The position numbers and the translations under genes are program-made. 46,085 nucleotides of DNA from Symbiodinium natans (Eukaryota > Sar > Dinophyceae > Suessiales > Symbiodiniaceae), in contig CAJNDS010002521.1 of the NCBI GenBank assembly GCA_905221605.1, positions 334,704 through 380,788 of the forward strand, read 5' to 3'. Shown here piece by piece: positions 11,701 through 19,800 of this stretch (positions within the stretch are counted from its first letter, which is position 1; each line of letters starts with the position of its first letter). Under the pieces are notes generated by a model. The model did no database searches and was not told the DNA's origin. It worked only from the letters and a program-made list of their open reading frames with translations.

Positions 11701-14700
11701 AAACCCTAAACCCTAAACCCTAAACCCTCAACCCTAACGGGGCCTGGCATTGGCTGCCAGCTGGTCGAGGATGGCGATGGCGTTCGGCTTCCAGGTGTAG
11801 CTCCCTGTCTCCAGAGACTCAAGGCGGGACCCCTTATAAGGGACCTTAGGGGCAATTTAGGGTTTAGGGTTCATTCAGGGTTCAGGGTTTAGGGTTTAGG
11901 GTTTAGGGTTTAGGGTTTAGGGTTTAGGGTTTAGGGTTTAGGGTTTAGGGTTTAGGGTTTAGGGTTTAGGGTTTAGGTAGTGAGGATTGAGGGTGCAGGG
12001 TTGGGATGTCTCCCCTTATACTAGCAGTCCTTAATAGGAACTATACTATGCCCTACTACAATCTCTATTAAGGACTGGTAGTATAAGGGGGGACATCCCA
12101 CGTGTGGGTTCTTTAGGCTTCCCTTCAGAAGCCCCTTTAACCCAAAAACGGGCGCCCTGTTTATTCCGAGGTTACTCTTCCTAAACCCTCAACCCTCAAC
12201 CCTAAACCCTAAACCCTTGGGTCTAGAACTGTTGCCCTCCTGACGCGGTCGACTCTGCACCGCCTGCTCAGAAACGCGAGCAAAGCGCGTCCTGCTGGAA
12301 GAATTCCGAGATTATGCGATCTCTCTACGAAGGCTTGTGCATTGATGCCAAGCTCACCTTTCAAATGCTTCGGGTCAGTCACTTGGGCTGCAAGATACGC
12401 GTCCAACCGAGGAAGGCGGTCACGATCGTGCTGAAGCTCTATCTGACACGTTGGGGTCCAAGTGCAGCCTGCAACCACCACAAAATGCGTGCTTCACCGG
12501 ACTTGTCCATGCTCCCAAACCGGTCCGGGCGCTTAACGGCTCGCCCCACGCTGCCGCGGGGCGTCTTTGATCTGGTGCCCCTTAGCGACTGGCTTTAGGA
12601 TTTACGGTTTTAGGGTTGCTAGGGCTGATAGGATTTAGGGTGGGCTTAGGGCTTAGGGGGAAGGGTTGAGGGGAGAAGGCTTCAGGGCCTTGCTAGGATT
12701 CTTTACTTGAGAGGCCTTCTTCCACAAACAGGATCCTGCTCTCTCTCCCTAAACAATCAACCCTAAACCCTAAACCCTAAACCCTAAACCCTAAACCCTA
12801 AACCCCTGCACCCTAAACCCCTAAACCCTAAACTCTAAACCCTAACCCCTTCTTCTTCCTCTCCTTCTTCTTGTTCTGACCCTATGTCATAGAACATGGG
12901 AGGGTCAGAGGGATGAACAGCTGAGGGAGGCGTGGGACTTCTGATCAAGTCCTTTCGACTTAGTAAGCAAGTTGGGTCATGGCGATTGCAAAGGGTTTCT
13001 AAGGGTCTCAAGGGGATGCTAAGTAGACTTGCTAAGTCAACAGGGCTTCCAAGCATGATTTAAGGCGCATTCCTGAATTCAGCCCCGATCCTGAATTTCT
13101 CTCACCTTTGCGGAGTCTTTTCCTTTGGCTTCTACAAGAACCCTCAACCCTAAACCCTAAACCCCAAATCCTAAACCCCAAACCCCAACCCTAAACCCTA
13201 AACCCTAAACCGCAAACCCTCGACCCTACGTTTAGGGTTTAGGGTTTCGGGTTTAGGGTTTAGATGCGTGTTTGGGGCGTACGAAACCTAGAAAACATGC
13301 GTTTTTCGTCGGGGCTGAGAGGTTTCGGGTGCTCAAAAAGCCCAAGAGCCCGCAATTCAGGAACATGCCTTCAACTGTAGGACCTAGAGGAGGCCCTCAT
13401 TCCCCCTTTTTAGGGTGTAGGGTTTAGGGTTTAGGGTTTAGGGTTTAGGGTTTAGGGTTTAGGGCTACTAGGACCCAGAGTCGGCCCCTTGATCCCGTTT
13501 TCTAGCGTCTGGGGGGTTTGGGGGTTCGGCGTTTTAAGGGTTCAGGGTGTCGGGTTTAGGGGGTTCAGGGTTTTAGGGGGTTTAGTCAGGTTGAGGGAAT
13601 ATTGCTGCGAATGGGTCCTGGTATGATAAGGTTCTTAAGGGAGGCGGGCTCGCCGGTTTTTAGGGGGCATGTAACCTAAGAATCCCTACTCATTACTCCC
13701 CACTACTCCCGAAGGCTCCCAAAGCTTCCCCAAGGTTCTCTAGGTACCTTCCCTCAAGAACCCTATTAGTAGTTGTATCCTGAAACATACCTACCACATC
13801 TCGGGGCCTTCTTTTTGGGTTCCCACAGTTCCCATAGTAATTTTTTCCGCTCGACGCAGCTTTCTCAGTGGATATTGCAACAAAAAGCCGCGCCTGAAGG
13901 CTTTACCACCGACGCCCCAGGCGGGGGCCGAAAGGCGCGAATGACGCCGCCTCGGGGCATGTGGAGAGGCCCTGAGTTGTCCGGAGATTATAAGGTTTAG
14001 GTGTAGATGGTTTACGTTTCAGGGTTTGGGGTTTGGGACTATACGGTTGAGGGTTGAGATGGTTTAGGTTTCAGGGTTTGGGGTTTCGGATTATAAGGTT
14101 AAGGGTTTAGATGGCTTAGGTTTCAGGGCTTGGGGTTTGGGATTATAAGGTTAAGGGTTTAGATGGCTTAGGTTTCAGGCCTTGGGGTTTGGGATGAAAA
14201 GTTTTAGGGCTTAGGGTTAGAGAGTAGAGGGTTTAGAGGGTTTAGGATTCAGAGAGTTTAGGCTTTGGAGGGTTTAGGCTTTTGCTTTTGGAAGCTTGTC
14301 TGCAGGCTTTTCATAACTTTACGGACTGGGGTGTTACAGGGTGTAGGGTTTGGGGCTGCAACGGTTTGGGTTCTATAAGGGTTTCGAGTACACTTACACA
14401 GAGGCTTCAGGGAACATGATTGAGAACTGAGTTCCAGGGAATTTGGGGCTTCAGGAAACCTTGAAAACCAATAATTCCAAACCCTAAACCCTGAACCCTA
14501 AACCCTAAACCCTGAACCCTAAACCCTAGTTGAACACTACCCCCTAAACCCTAAACCCCATATACCCTAAACCCTATAAACACGACAAACCCCTAAAGAC
14601 CCTAAAGAACCCGAATCCCCAAAGCCGCGCTCCCAACGCTCCAGAACGTCCTAAACCCTAAACCCTAAACCCTAAACCCTAAACCCTAAACCCTAAACCC

Positions 14701-16616
14701 TAAACCCCTTTAAGTACAGTTTAGAATTGGTTAATAAGTACTATGAACCTCGCAAGCGGAGGGCATCCCTGCCTGTCTCAGTGCCCACCACGAAGAGCCA
14801 GGGGTCCACGGGCGAGAAGCTCATTGACCTGTAGGGTTTAGGGTTTAGGGTTTAGTAGGGTTTAGGGTTTAGGGTTTAGGGTTTAGGGTTTAGGGTTTAG
14901 GGTTTAGGGTTTAGGGTTTAGGGTTTAGGGTTTAGGGTTTAGGGTTTAGGGTTTAGGGTTTAGGGTTTAGGGTTTATATGGGGTTTAGGGTTTAGGGATA
15001 ATGTAGGGTTTAGGGATAATGTAGGGTTTAGGGTTTAGCGTTTCGGGTTTAGGGTTTAGGGGTTTAGGGTTTAGGGGTTCAGGGTACCCTAAACCTTAAA
15101 CACCAAACCCCAAACCCAAGCCCTATTGGCTTCGGGAGTTACGGCTTAGGGCAGGGGCAGGGGTGTTCGGGGTTTAGGGGGTAGGGCTTCGGGTTTAAGA
15201 CCTACACCTCAATTTCTAAACTGCCTCAACCCTAGACCTCTTGAACCCTAACCCGCTTGCTGAAGATGACAACCCTAAGCCCGAAACCCTGAACCCTTGT
15301 AGGGTTCAGGATCGTGATTTGGGGATCCTGGAGCCCTAAGCCCTAAACCCTAAACCCTAAACCCCTCCAGGGCACCTCCCGCCCTGGATGCGCTTCTTCG
15401 AGCCCAGGAGCATGAAGCCTTCCGTTGCCACGGACGCGGTTTAGGGTTTTAGGGTTTTCGGGCTTGGGCCTTCTGGCTGTAAGGGTTTTAGGTCTTAGGT
15501 TTAAGGGTTTAGGATTTAGGGTTTAGGGTTAAGGGAATAGGGTTTAGGGTTTGTGGGTTGAAGGGTTCAGGATTTCGGTATCAGCAAGCCCCTACCGCCG
15601 AAGTTCGAAGCCTCGGGCAGGCATTGACAGGTCGCTCTCCCTCGCGTCCCAAAGGAGGACTTTGCCGTCCCCGGACACCTCGGAGGCAGATTTGGGGGGT
15701 CTGTAGGGTTTAGGGTTTAGGGTTGAGGGTTTAGGGTTCAAGGTTTAGGGTTTAGGATTTAGGGTTACGGGTCAAGGGTTAAGGGTTCAGGGTTTAGGGT
15801 TTAGGGTTTAGGGTTTAGGGTTTAGGGTTTAGGGTTTAGGGTTTAGGGTTTAGGGTTTAGGGTTTAGGGTTTAGGGTTTAGGGTTTAGGGTTTAGGTTAT
15901 TTGGACCTGAGTTTTGGGGAAAGGGTTAGTTTGGGCGGGGTTAGCATAGCATCCGATGATCTTTGAGAAACCTTACTCTGTCCTACTACTACCGATATAC
16001 AACGCACACATCTTTTCTGATTCATTTACTTACGTACTGAATTTCTTGAAATTTGATTTTTGCTTTGTATTGTAAATACTTATAAATATGCTTAAGCTTG
16101 TTCGCTGGTTAGTTAGTTAGTTTGTTAGCCTAGATAGCTGTATTCGTAGACTAAAGGATCTAGCTATTTGTATTACCTAAGTAGCCCAAAACAAAAAAAA
16201 AAAACCTGCACAGCCCCTACTTGGAGGCTCATGGGTAGGTAAAGTAGGGATATAAGCAGCCTAAATAGGGTTATCAGTATAGCTACATTACCCATGAGCA
16301 AGTAGGGCCCCTAACCCTAAACCCTAAACCCTAAACCCTAAACCCTAAGCCCCAAACCCTGATCAGGGCCCCTCCAATGAGGTTCTCGGTTGGGTAGGCG
16401 CTGGGAAACCCGGCAGTGGCGATCAACCAGGCATCCGCAGACCCGCTCCTCAGTGGCTCAGAACTTGGTGTTCAGGTTAAGGACTTAGGGGTTTAGGGTT
16501 TCGGGTTTAGGGTTTAGGGCTTAGGGCTTAGGGGTTTAGGGTTTAGGGCGGGTTTAAGATACACGCCAAACCCTAAACACTCCGAGCACCCCGTTACGTG
16601 AAGACCATGACGGTCT
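765..16616 (-). CDS. Spliced gene for a WD40 dynein intermediate chain, WDR34/DYNC2I2-like (core exons)
   Basis: About 22 small exons (7 to 100 nt) on the minus strand join in frame into a beta-propeller protein. Recognisable blades in order: SGDGKVLLWDARESDL; SMSFSPVDPWLFVVGTETG; EPHAGPVTVAASC joined to RFSPYHRKLLLTGSADG and SVKLFDVLQQR; CAISAAAWSS joined to ITLVAEGVYVYDLLQPLGKP; ITSLAFNPKQRGMIAVG joined to DDSGRVRVFRLPFRLSEQ. The order, the P-x-GF segment before the FVVGTE strand, the HAGPV segment followed by SPYHR and the final GDDSGRVRVFRL blade match the dynein intermediate chain family and, as I remember it, WDR34/DYNC2I2, which acts in retrograde intraflagellar transport. Splice sites are GT or GC at the 5' end and AG at the 3' end, mostly AG|G. 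Almost every intron contains TTTAGGG repeats. Seen: motifs, phases and splice dinucleotides. Inferred: orthology and exact junctions, because GC donors leave some freedom. An axonemal dynein intermediate chain is the main alternative. Confidence 0.62.
986..1136. mobile_element. Short inverted-repeat element (CTTGGAGGTTCAT family), copy 1
   Basis: Starts CTACTTGGAGGTTCACTTAT and ends GTACCATGAACCTTCAAGTA, inverted repeats of each other. The interior carries several TTATAAGTAC-like motifs. About 150 bp, non-coding, inside an intron of the WD40 gene. Confidence 0.6.
1497..1571 (-). CDS. Exon: last WD40 blade of the WDR34-like gene
   Basis: Reads GDDSGRVRVFRLPFRLSEQ across the junction, a textbook WD40 D-strand (GDxxGxVxVFxL), then QKSEASG. 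The acceptor is CTCAG|GTGATG. The donor is formed by the telomeric repeat itself, TCGG|GTTTAGGG. Phase 1 in, phase 1 out. Confidence 0.7.
2002..2129 (-). CDS. Exon-like segment nested in a WD40-gene intron (second of a pair)
   Basis: Minus-strand open segment after an ACAACAAG acceptor, reading VFNVAHRHAFLAQSISTAMQ and then TSRLGTKNAVMIRDETMYDAEL, with a GC donor. It joins in phase with the segment at 2236-2379. It sits between two WD40 exons that encode one blade, so it is either a nested gene, a cassette exon or a captured fragment. No family recognised. Confidence 0.38.
2236..2379 (-). CDS. Exon-like segment nested in a WD40-gene intron (first of a pair)
   Basis: Forty-eight codons open on the minus strand after a TTACCCCACAG acceptor, containing TGVVFGRGDEFTKKGWVPP and NSSFHSQMFRDTGKEPEVND. 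The donor is CACG|GTTTAGGG, again the telomeric repeat, in phase 1, matching the segment at 2002-2129. One plus-strand frame is also open, so strand is not fully certain. Product unknown. Confidence 0.42.
2598..2646 (-). CDS. Exon: WD40 strand ITSLAFNPKQRG
   Basis: Reads ITSLAFNPKQRGMIAVG after a GTCATGCCCCGCAG acceptor. The donor is GTGG|GCGCGG, a GC site. Removing the intron restores AVG-DDSGRV, the classic end of a WD40 repeat, so this junction is well supported. Phase 0 in, phase 1 out. Confidence 0.72.
3067..3144 (-). CDS. Exon: linker before the last WD40 blade
   Basis: Reads EPVMELPLTGGTSQKASDVL then FRTGKK. Acceptor CCCGACAG|GAG; donor AAGAAG|GTTTAGGG, the first telomeric unit of the intron. 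Both phases are 0 and lead directly to ITSLAFNP in the next exon. Confidence 0.62.
3751..3843 (-). CDS. Exon: WD40 strand VAEGVYVYDLLQPLGKP
   Basis: Reads ITLVAEGVYVYDLLQPLGKP then TLNLPNIGCLR. Acceptor CCTAAAG. The donor is either AAGG|GCTTAGGG (a GC site made by a telomere variant; keeps frame with the 3067-3144 exon) or ATAG|GCTGC at 3761. The VYVYDL strand is typical of a propeller blade. Confidence 0.65.
4141..4365 (+). repeat. Array of telomere-variant GCTTTGGG/GCTTTAGGG units
   Basis: About 20 units of GGGGCTTT, GGGCTTTA and GGGCTGATG, distinct from plain TTTAGGG. It may be a decayed or separately amplified telomere variant. Confidence 0.6.
4472..4575. repeat. Dispersed repeat GGGGGTTTACGA, copy 1
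   Basis: GTGGGGGTTTACGAACATAG then GGGACCCC, followed by AGTAGGATCC and TACCCCCTATTTTCGG. A second diverged copy lies at 21384-21480. Intronic, non-coding. Confidence 0.4.
4697..4958 (-). other. Unassigned open segment in the long WD40-gene intron
   Basis: Minus frame with AMEMGGWDHSKASKPEA and, further on, FLERPFTSIGATKLQASKRI followed by EELLDTWGKS and GTTTTC. Could be an extra exon or another gene fragment. The surrounding intron 3844-5852 otherwise holds telomeric tracts, an inverted-repeat element and a repeat shared with 21.4 kb. Confidence 0.22.
5439..5544. mobile_element. CTTGGAGGTTCAT-family element, copy 2
   Basis: Begins ACTTGGAGGTTTAAGG and ends CCTAAACCTCCAAGTAG, with internal GGGTTATAAGTACCC. 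About 106 bp, intronic. Confidence 0.55.
5853..5895 (-). CDS. Exon: CAISAAAWSS strand
   Basis: Follows a CTAAACAG acceptor and reads HLSTCAISAAAWSS. The GC donor TCG|GCGAGG joins it to ITLVAEGVYVYDL. The plus strand of the same segment is also open (VCLAEDHAAAEMAQVER), so strand assignment rests mainly on the fit with neighbouring blades. Confidence 0.45.
6249..6354. mobile_element. CTTGGAGGTTCAT-family element, copy 3
   Basis: Begins CTACTTGGAGG and ends TATAACCTCCAAGC. The interior has CACTTATAACCCTACTTATA, shared with other copies. Intronic. Confidence 0.55.
6580..6780 (-). repeat. Array of GCCCCTAAA units
   Basis: About 20 units of CCCCTAAAG or CCCCCAAAG, a 9-mer variant of the telomere repeat, preceded by a C-tract and a (GTC)n microsatellite. 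Confidence 0.6.
6832..6895 (-). CDS. Exon: WD40 strand SVKLFDVLQQR
   Basis: Reads SVKLFDVLQQRAAHIFYPPS. Acceptor CCGCAGCAG|GC; donor CCAG|GCGAGTG (GC). It joins GSAD-G of the preceding exon to give the standard GSADGSVKLFD WD40 signature, which is strong evidence for both splice sites. Confidence 0.75.
7746..7792 (-). CDS. Exon: WD40 strand FSPYHRKLLLTGSAD
   Basis: Reads FSPYHRKLLLTGSADG. Acceptor GCGCGACAG|G; donor GACG|GTGGGGAG (GT). Phase 2 in, phase 1 out. Matches the SPxHxxLFLSxSxDG motif of dynein intermediate chains. A short inverted-repeat element ends 20 bp upstream of its acceptor. Confidence 0.75.
7813..7904. mobile_element. CTTGGAGGTTCAT-family element, copy 4
   Basis: Begins GACTTGGAGGCTCGTGGG and ends CCCATGAACCTCAAAGT. 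It lies 20 bp from the acceptor of exon 7746-7792. On the coding strand its 3' end, CGAGCCTCCAAG, is itself a usable acceptor. Confidence 0.6.
8422..8461 (-). CDS. Exon: HAGPVTVAASC strand
   Basis: Reads PHAGPVTVAASC. Acceptor CGACCTAG; GC donor TGCCG|GCCAGG. Joining gives AASC-RFSPYHR, the expected HxGPVxxxxxSPxH sequence of dynein intermediate chains. Confidence 0.68.
8598..8751 (+). repeat. (CTCTGT)n/(CT)n microsatellite
   Basis: About 150 bp of CTCTGT, GTCTCT and CT repeats. The open frame over it is low-complexity and not a gene. Confidence 0.9.
9062..9131 (-). CDS. Exon: VIFQSKPDPAILFPAPKTCS
   Basis: Open minus-strand segment VIFQSKPDPAILFPAPKTCS then GRD, after CCGAAGCAG. The GC donor GATG|GCAGTT joins in frame to EPHAGPV. 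The F-x-P segment before HAGPV suits the family (FSPHxGPI in animals, from memory). Confidence 0.55.
9878..9925 (-). CDS. Exon: VEGYCRTVGLKEVSAE
   Basis: Sixteen codons after a TCTTCTGAG acceptor, read as VEGYCRTVGLKEVSAE, with GC donor GAG|GCGCGAAG (a GT donor eight bases later is possible). The exon starts with GAGGTC, the same hexamer that ends the previous exon. Confidence 0.5.
10409..10429 (-). CDS. 21-nt microexon GIEWDAE
   Basis: Seven codons (GIEWDAE) between CATTCTTCAG and GAG|GTCCAG. Phase 0 on both sides, GT donor. GAGGTC at its end is repeated at the start of the next exon. Confidence 0.42.
10798..10862 (-). CDS. Exon: EIPVRRLQLQHHASPLSFSS
   Basis: Reads EIPVRRLQLQHHASPLSFSS after a GGTTGCAG acceptor; donor AGG|GTGTAGGG. 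Telomeric tracts lie on both sides. Phase 1 in, phase 0 out. Confidence 0.45.
11739..11804 (-). CDS. Exon: SYTWKPNAIAILDQLAANAR
   Basis: Reads SYTWKPNAIAILDQLAANAR then P. Acceptor GGAGACAG|GG, donor CCCC|GTTAGGG (a short telomere variant). The same frame is open upstream (RLESLETG), so the exon could start earlier. Confidence 0.5.
12003..12099. mobile_element. 97-bp hairpin element (TATACTA type), copy A
   Basis: Left arm GGGATGTCTCCCCTTATACT continues AGCAGTCCTTAAT. The right arm is its complement, ATTAAGGACTGGTAGTATAA then GGGGGGACATCCC. Perfect apart from a few mismatches, with a loop of about 30 bp. MITE-like, non-coding. Confidence 0.65.
12209..12481 (-). CDS. Unassigned open segment between telomeric tracts
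   Basis: Both strands are open for about 90 codons. The minus frame includes IELQHDRDRLPRLDAYLAAQ and TDPKHLKG followed by GTGAGC, a good donor, after a GTGGTTGCAG acceptor. It may be an extra exon or an unrelated fragment. It lies in the WD40-gene intron between 11804 and 13894. Confidence 0.25.
   Translation of the reverse strand: MVVAGCTWTPTCQIELQHDRDRLPRLDAYLAAQVTDPKHLKGELGINAQAFVERSHNLGILPAGRALLAFLSRRCRVDRVRRATVLDPRV
13894..13971 (-). CDS. Possible phase-neutral exon (26 codons)
   Basis: Minus strand after CAACTCAG: PLHMPRGGVIRAFRPPPGAS then VVKPSG, GC donor CAG|GCGCGG. It is 78 nt and enters and leaves in phase 1, so it can be included or skipped. The plus strand is equally open (WILQQKAAPEGFTTDAPGGG, after a TTTCTCAG acceptor), so strand is undecided. 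Confidence 0.28.
14749..14828 (-). CDS. Exon: SMSFSPVDPWLFVVGTETG strand
   Basis: Reads SMSFSPVDPWLFVVGTETGR then DALRLR. The SFSPxDPxLFxxGTExG pattern is diagnostic of dynein intermediate chains (WDR34, WDR60, DNAI). Acceptor CCCTACAG|G. The GT donor CGAG|GTTCATAG lies inside one terminal repeat of the short inverted-repeat family found in these introns. Confidence 0.78.
15376..15418 (-). CDS. Exon: FMLLGSKKRIQGG
   Basis: Reads FMLLGSKKRIQGG. Acceptor GGAAG|GCTTC, donor GGGAG|GTGCCC. Joined to the previous exon it gives MPARG-FMLL, matching the P-x-GF segment after a WD40 blade in WDR34-type proteins. Confidence 0.6.
15612..15678 (-). CDS. Exon: WD40 blade SGDGKVLLWDARE
   Basis: Reads VSGDGKVLLWDARESDLSMP then AR. 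SxDGKVLLWD is a perfect WD40 D-strand. Acceptor CCTCCGAG|GTG; donor CGAG|GCTTCG (GC) or CGGCG|GTAGGG (GT). The heptamer AGGCTTC at the GC donor recurs at the next acceptor. Confidence 0.8.
16217..16305. mobile_element. CTTGGAGGTTCAT-family element, copy 5
   Basis: Begins CCTACTTGGAGGCTCATGGG and ends CCCATGAGCAAGTAGGG, near-perfect terminal inverted repeats, 89 bp. Intronic. Confidence 0.65.
16358..16448 (-). CDS. Exon: SGSADAWLIATAGFPSAYPT
   Basis: Reads SGSADAWLIATAGFPSAYPT then ENLIGGALIR. Acceptor CACTGAG|G; donor ATCAGG|GTTTGGGG, a telomere-variant start. Joins in frame to VSGDGKVLLWD. The NLIGGAL segment resembles the L-x-GG-x-x-x-G strand before a blade. Confidence 0.58.
16598..16616 (-). 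CDS. 19-nt microexon TVMVFT
   Basis: AGACCGTCATGGTCTTCAC between GGGGAAG and GTAACG. It adds ETVMVFT in frame before SGSADAWLIA. Short, so support is mainly from phase and flanking splice sites. Confidence 0.35.
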
Positions 16617-16645
16617 CTTCCCCGGGGTTTAGGGGACTTAGGTGC

Positions 16646-16783
16646 CTTACTTGGAGAATTAACCAACTGTAACTGTACTTATAACCCACTTCTAAGCCCC
16701 TTAAGTGCCCTAATGTGGTCGTAAGTACAGATATAAGTACAGAGAAGTTATAGCTGGTTAATAAGTACCATGAACCTCCAAGG
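16646..16783. mobile_element. CTTGGAGGTTCAT-family element filling an intron, copy 6
   Basis: Begins CTTACTTGGAGAATTAACC and ends GGTTAATAAGTACCATGAAC then CTCCAAG. It occupies most of the 184-bp candidate intron 16617-16800, so here element and intron nearly coincide. Confidence 0.62.
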
Positions 16784-16800
16784 GTACCCTCCTGGACGGC

Positions 16801-16856
16801 CCTTAAAGGTATGTGTGTTTCCGCGTCGCCGTGTCAACAATCCTCCCCCGTCCAAG
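16801..16856 (-). CDS. Exon: LDGGGLLTRRRGNTHTFK
   Basis: Minus strand after GGGTATAG: LDGGGLLTRRRGNTHTFK; GC donor AAGG|GCCGTCC. The intron that follows is 184 bp and mostly one inverted-repeat element (16646-16783). A second open frame (LGRGRIVDTATRKHTYL) exists, so frame is uncertain. Confidence 0.35.
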
Positions 16857-19800
16857 CTATACCCTAAACCCTAAACCCTAAACCCTACACCCTAAACCCT
16901 AAACCCTAAACCCTAAACCCTTATTGCACATTCAGGACCCGGACGCGACCTAAAAACTTGAAGACCCAAGCCCGAAGCTGAGCCCAGAAGCCTGAACCCC
17001 TGAAAGCCTGAGCTCCAACCTTCGGTGGGTTTAGGGGTTTAGGGTTTGGGGCCTCAAGCCCTAAATTCCCTAAATTCCCTAAACACTAAACCCTAAACCC
17101 TAAACCCTAAACCCTAAACCCGGAGATGTACTGCGAAAGCCCCCGCGAAGTCGAAGACAAGAGTCAAATCTGCTGGGATCCACTCGACGGCTTGTATGGC
17201 CTGCAGGGTTCGGGGCTCAGGGATTTCGGGGATCAGGGTTTAGGGTTTTGGGGTTTGGGCTTTGGGCTTTTGCATGTAGGCTTTAGGGTTTAGTTTTGGG
17301 GGCTTAAGGATTTAGGGTTTAGGGTTTGGGGCTCAGGTTTTAGGGTGAAGGGTTGCTTTGGCCTTCACGGCTTTAGGGTTTAGGGTCTGGGGTTTAGGGT
17401 GTCGAAACCCTAAACCCTACACCCTATACTAAACCCTAAACCCTAAACCCTAAACCCTAAGCCCTAAGCCCGAAACCCTAAACCCCAGGGTTTGCTGCAA
17501 GCGCTTCTCCGAAGTTGGCGCTACAATTTCTGACGCGGCCGACAAGCATGACATGCCTTTGCTGGCTAAAGCCTTGGTAGCCCAGGTAGCCATATTATGA
17601 TAAGGGTTTAGGGTTTAGGGTTTAGGGTTTAGGGTTTAGGGTTTAGGGTTTAGGGTTTAGGGTTTAGGGTTTAGGGTTTAGGGTTTACGATTTAGGGTTT
17701 ATAATGTATAAGGGGACTTTGAACCAACAAGAAGGGAAAAAGGTGTCACTGGGCTACCAAGAAGAAGTGGACGCCCGGCATCGGGCCCGATTAAACTTAA
17801 CCCCTTAGACGCCCTTAAACCCCTCGAACCCTAAACTTACCCTAAAACTCCTATGCAAGCCCCACACCCTAAACCCTAAACCCTAAACCATAAACCATAA
17901 TTGAAGCCTTCAAAGCCCCAAAGCCCCCAAAACTATGTCCAGCCTCAAGGACTTGAACGACATGTGTAAGCCCATCGAAATTGCAGGTTCTCAGTGCGCC
18001 ATGTTCAGATTAGAGTTTAGGGTTTGGGGTTGAGGGCTTAGGGGTTTAGGGTTTAGGGTTTAGGGTTCTCTTAATGGATATCTGTCTTGAGGGCTTTTGG
18101 CTTAGCATCTCCGCCCAAATTTACTACCCTTGGCTACAATTGGGACATTTATCAGAGCCCTGCCAGGGGCGAGGACCTAATTTCTGGATCCTCCCAAAGG
18201 GGTAGGAGGGGCAGGGGGGTACCCTGAGAGTCCAACGCCACGTAAATGAAGCATCAAATAAGATCGAAACCATAGACCCTAAACCCAAAACCCAAAACCC
18301 AAAACCCTAAACCCCAAACCCCAAACCCCAAACCCTGAACCCTAAACCCTAAACCGTAAGCCCTAAGCCCTAAGCCCGAAGCCCTAAGCCCTAAGCCCTA
18401 AGCCCCAAGGCCTAAACCCTATCCCTAAACCCTACCTTACACCAGCCCAAACCCCTACATGGCTCTCAGAGATCAGCTGACTTCGGCTCAGGTGTCCTGC
18501 TTTGCAGCTGGGAAGTTTGGGGTTTAGGGTTTGGGGTTTAGGGGTTCGGGTTTGGGGTTTGGGGTTTGGGGTTTAGGGCTTGGTATTAGGGGTTTTAGGG
18601 TTTTGGCTTGGGGTTTGGGTCTAGCGGTTTTAGGGTTTCGGCTTTAGGGCTTGGGGTTTGGGGTTTACGGGCTTTTGTTGCGGCATTTGCGGCGTGGGCC
18701 TGCCTCGGTTAGCTTCCTGGTTCTTCGTAGGGAATGAGGGAATTAGGTACCTTAAAGCCCTACAGCCGATTATGTCGGTTACCTCATTACTAACTAAAAG
18801 CCGTCACTTCAAAAAGGGTTTCGTAAGGGAGCCTGACCCCTAAAGAGCAGGACAAGGGCCTACTCTCCGGGTCCTGGCAAGCCTTCCCACAGCTCAGCGC
18901 CTGAACCGTTGTTTTAAACCCTACACCCTACACCCTAAACCCTGAACCCGAAACCCTAAGCCCTAAACCCTAAACCCTGCTCCCTAAACCCTAACCCCTA
19001 AGCCCTGAATCCCTATTTCCCTAAACCCTAAACCCTAAACCCTAAACCCTAAACCCTAAACCCCCCGAACTCAGCAGTATTTGGGGCTCAGGAGGTGAGT
19101 GGTGGCGGGGGAGACTGTTACACGGGCTCGACTCCACATCTCCCGCCCAAAAAAGAACCCAGGGACTCCAATAACCTTTCATTCAGGAATATTCTCTAGA
19201 ATGCAAGAGGGTTCCGTATATGGTTTAAGGAGAATGCCTTCATTTTACATTAGTTAAGTTTAAAGAGTATCGGAGCCTCTGGGAAAAGGCAAGCCCTAAA
19301 CCCTGCACGTTAAAACCCTAAACCCTAAACCCTAAACAAAGCCTAGGCTGTCCTGGAGTCCGATGACGGAGTAGGGCCAGAAGGACACAAACTCCGGCTG
19401 CCGGCCCGACTCGTCCGCAGCTTTGCCTCATGGGTGCAGAGAGCTCAACCCTAAACCCTAGGCCCTAAACCCTAAACCCTAAACCCTGAACCCTGAACCC
19501 TGAACCCTGAACCCTAACCCCTCAACCCTCAACCCTCAACCCTCAACCCTAAACCCTAAACCCTAAACCCCAAACCCCTAAACCCTAAACCCTGACCTCT
19601 GAGCCTGAAGACTTCCACCTGCAGCTGGGCTGCTGGATCCGCGGAACTGGGTGTGGCAGAGGCTCCTGACTTGAATTTAGAAACAGCCAGTGTAGCTAGA
19701 ACCTACACAGGCTACCAGCCCTTTACGGGTTTAGGGTTGGGTTTGGGGTGTAGGCTCTAGCCCTCGAAACTTTGCAAACCCTCTCTAAAAAAGCCCACAA

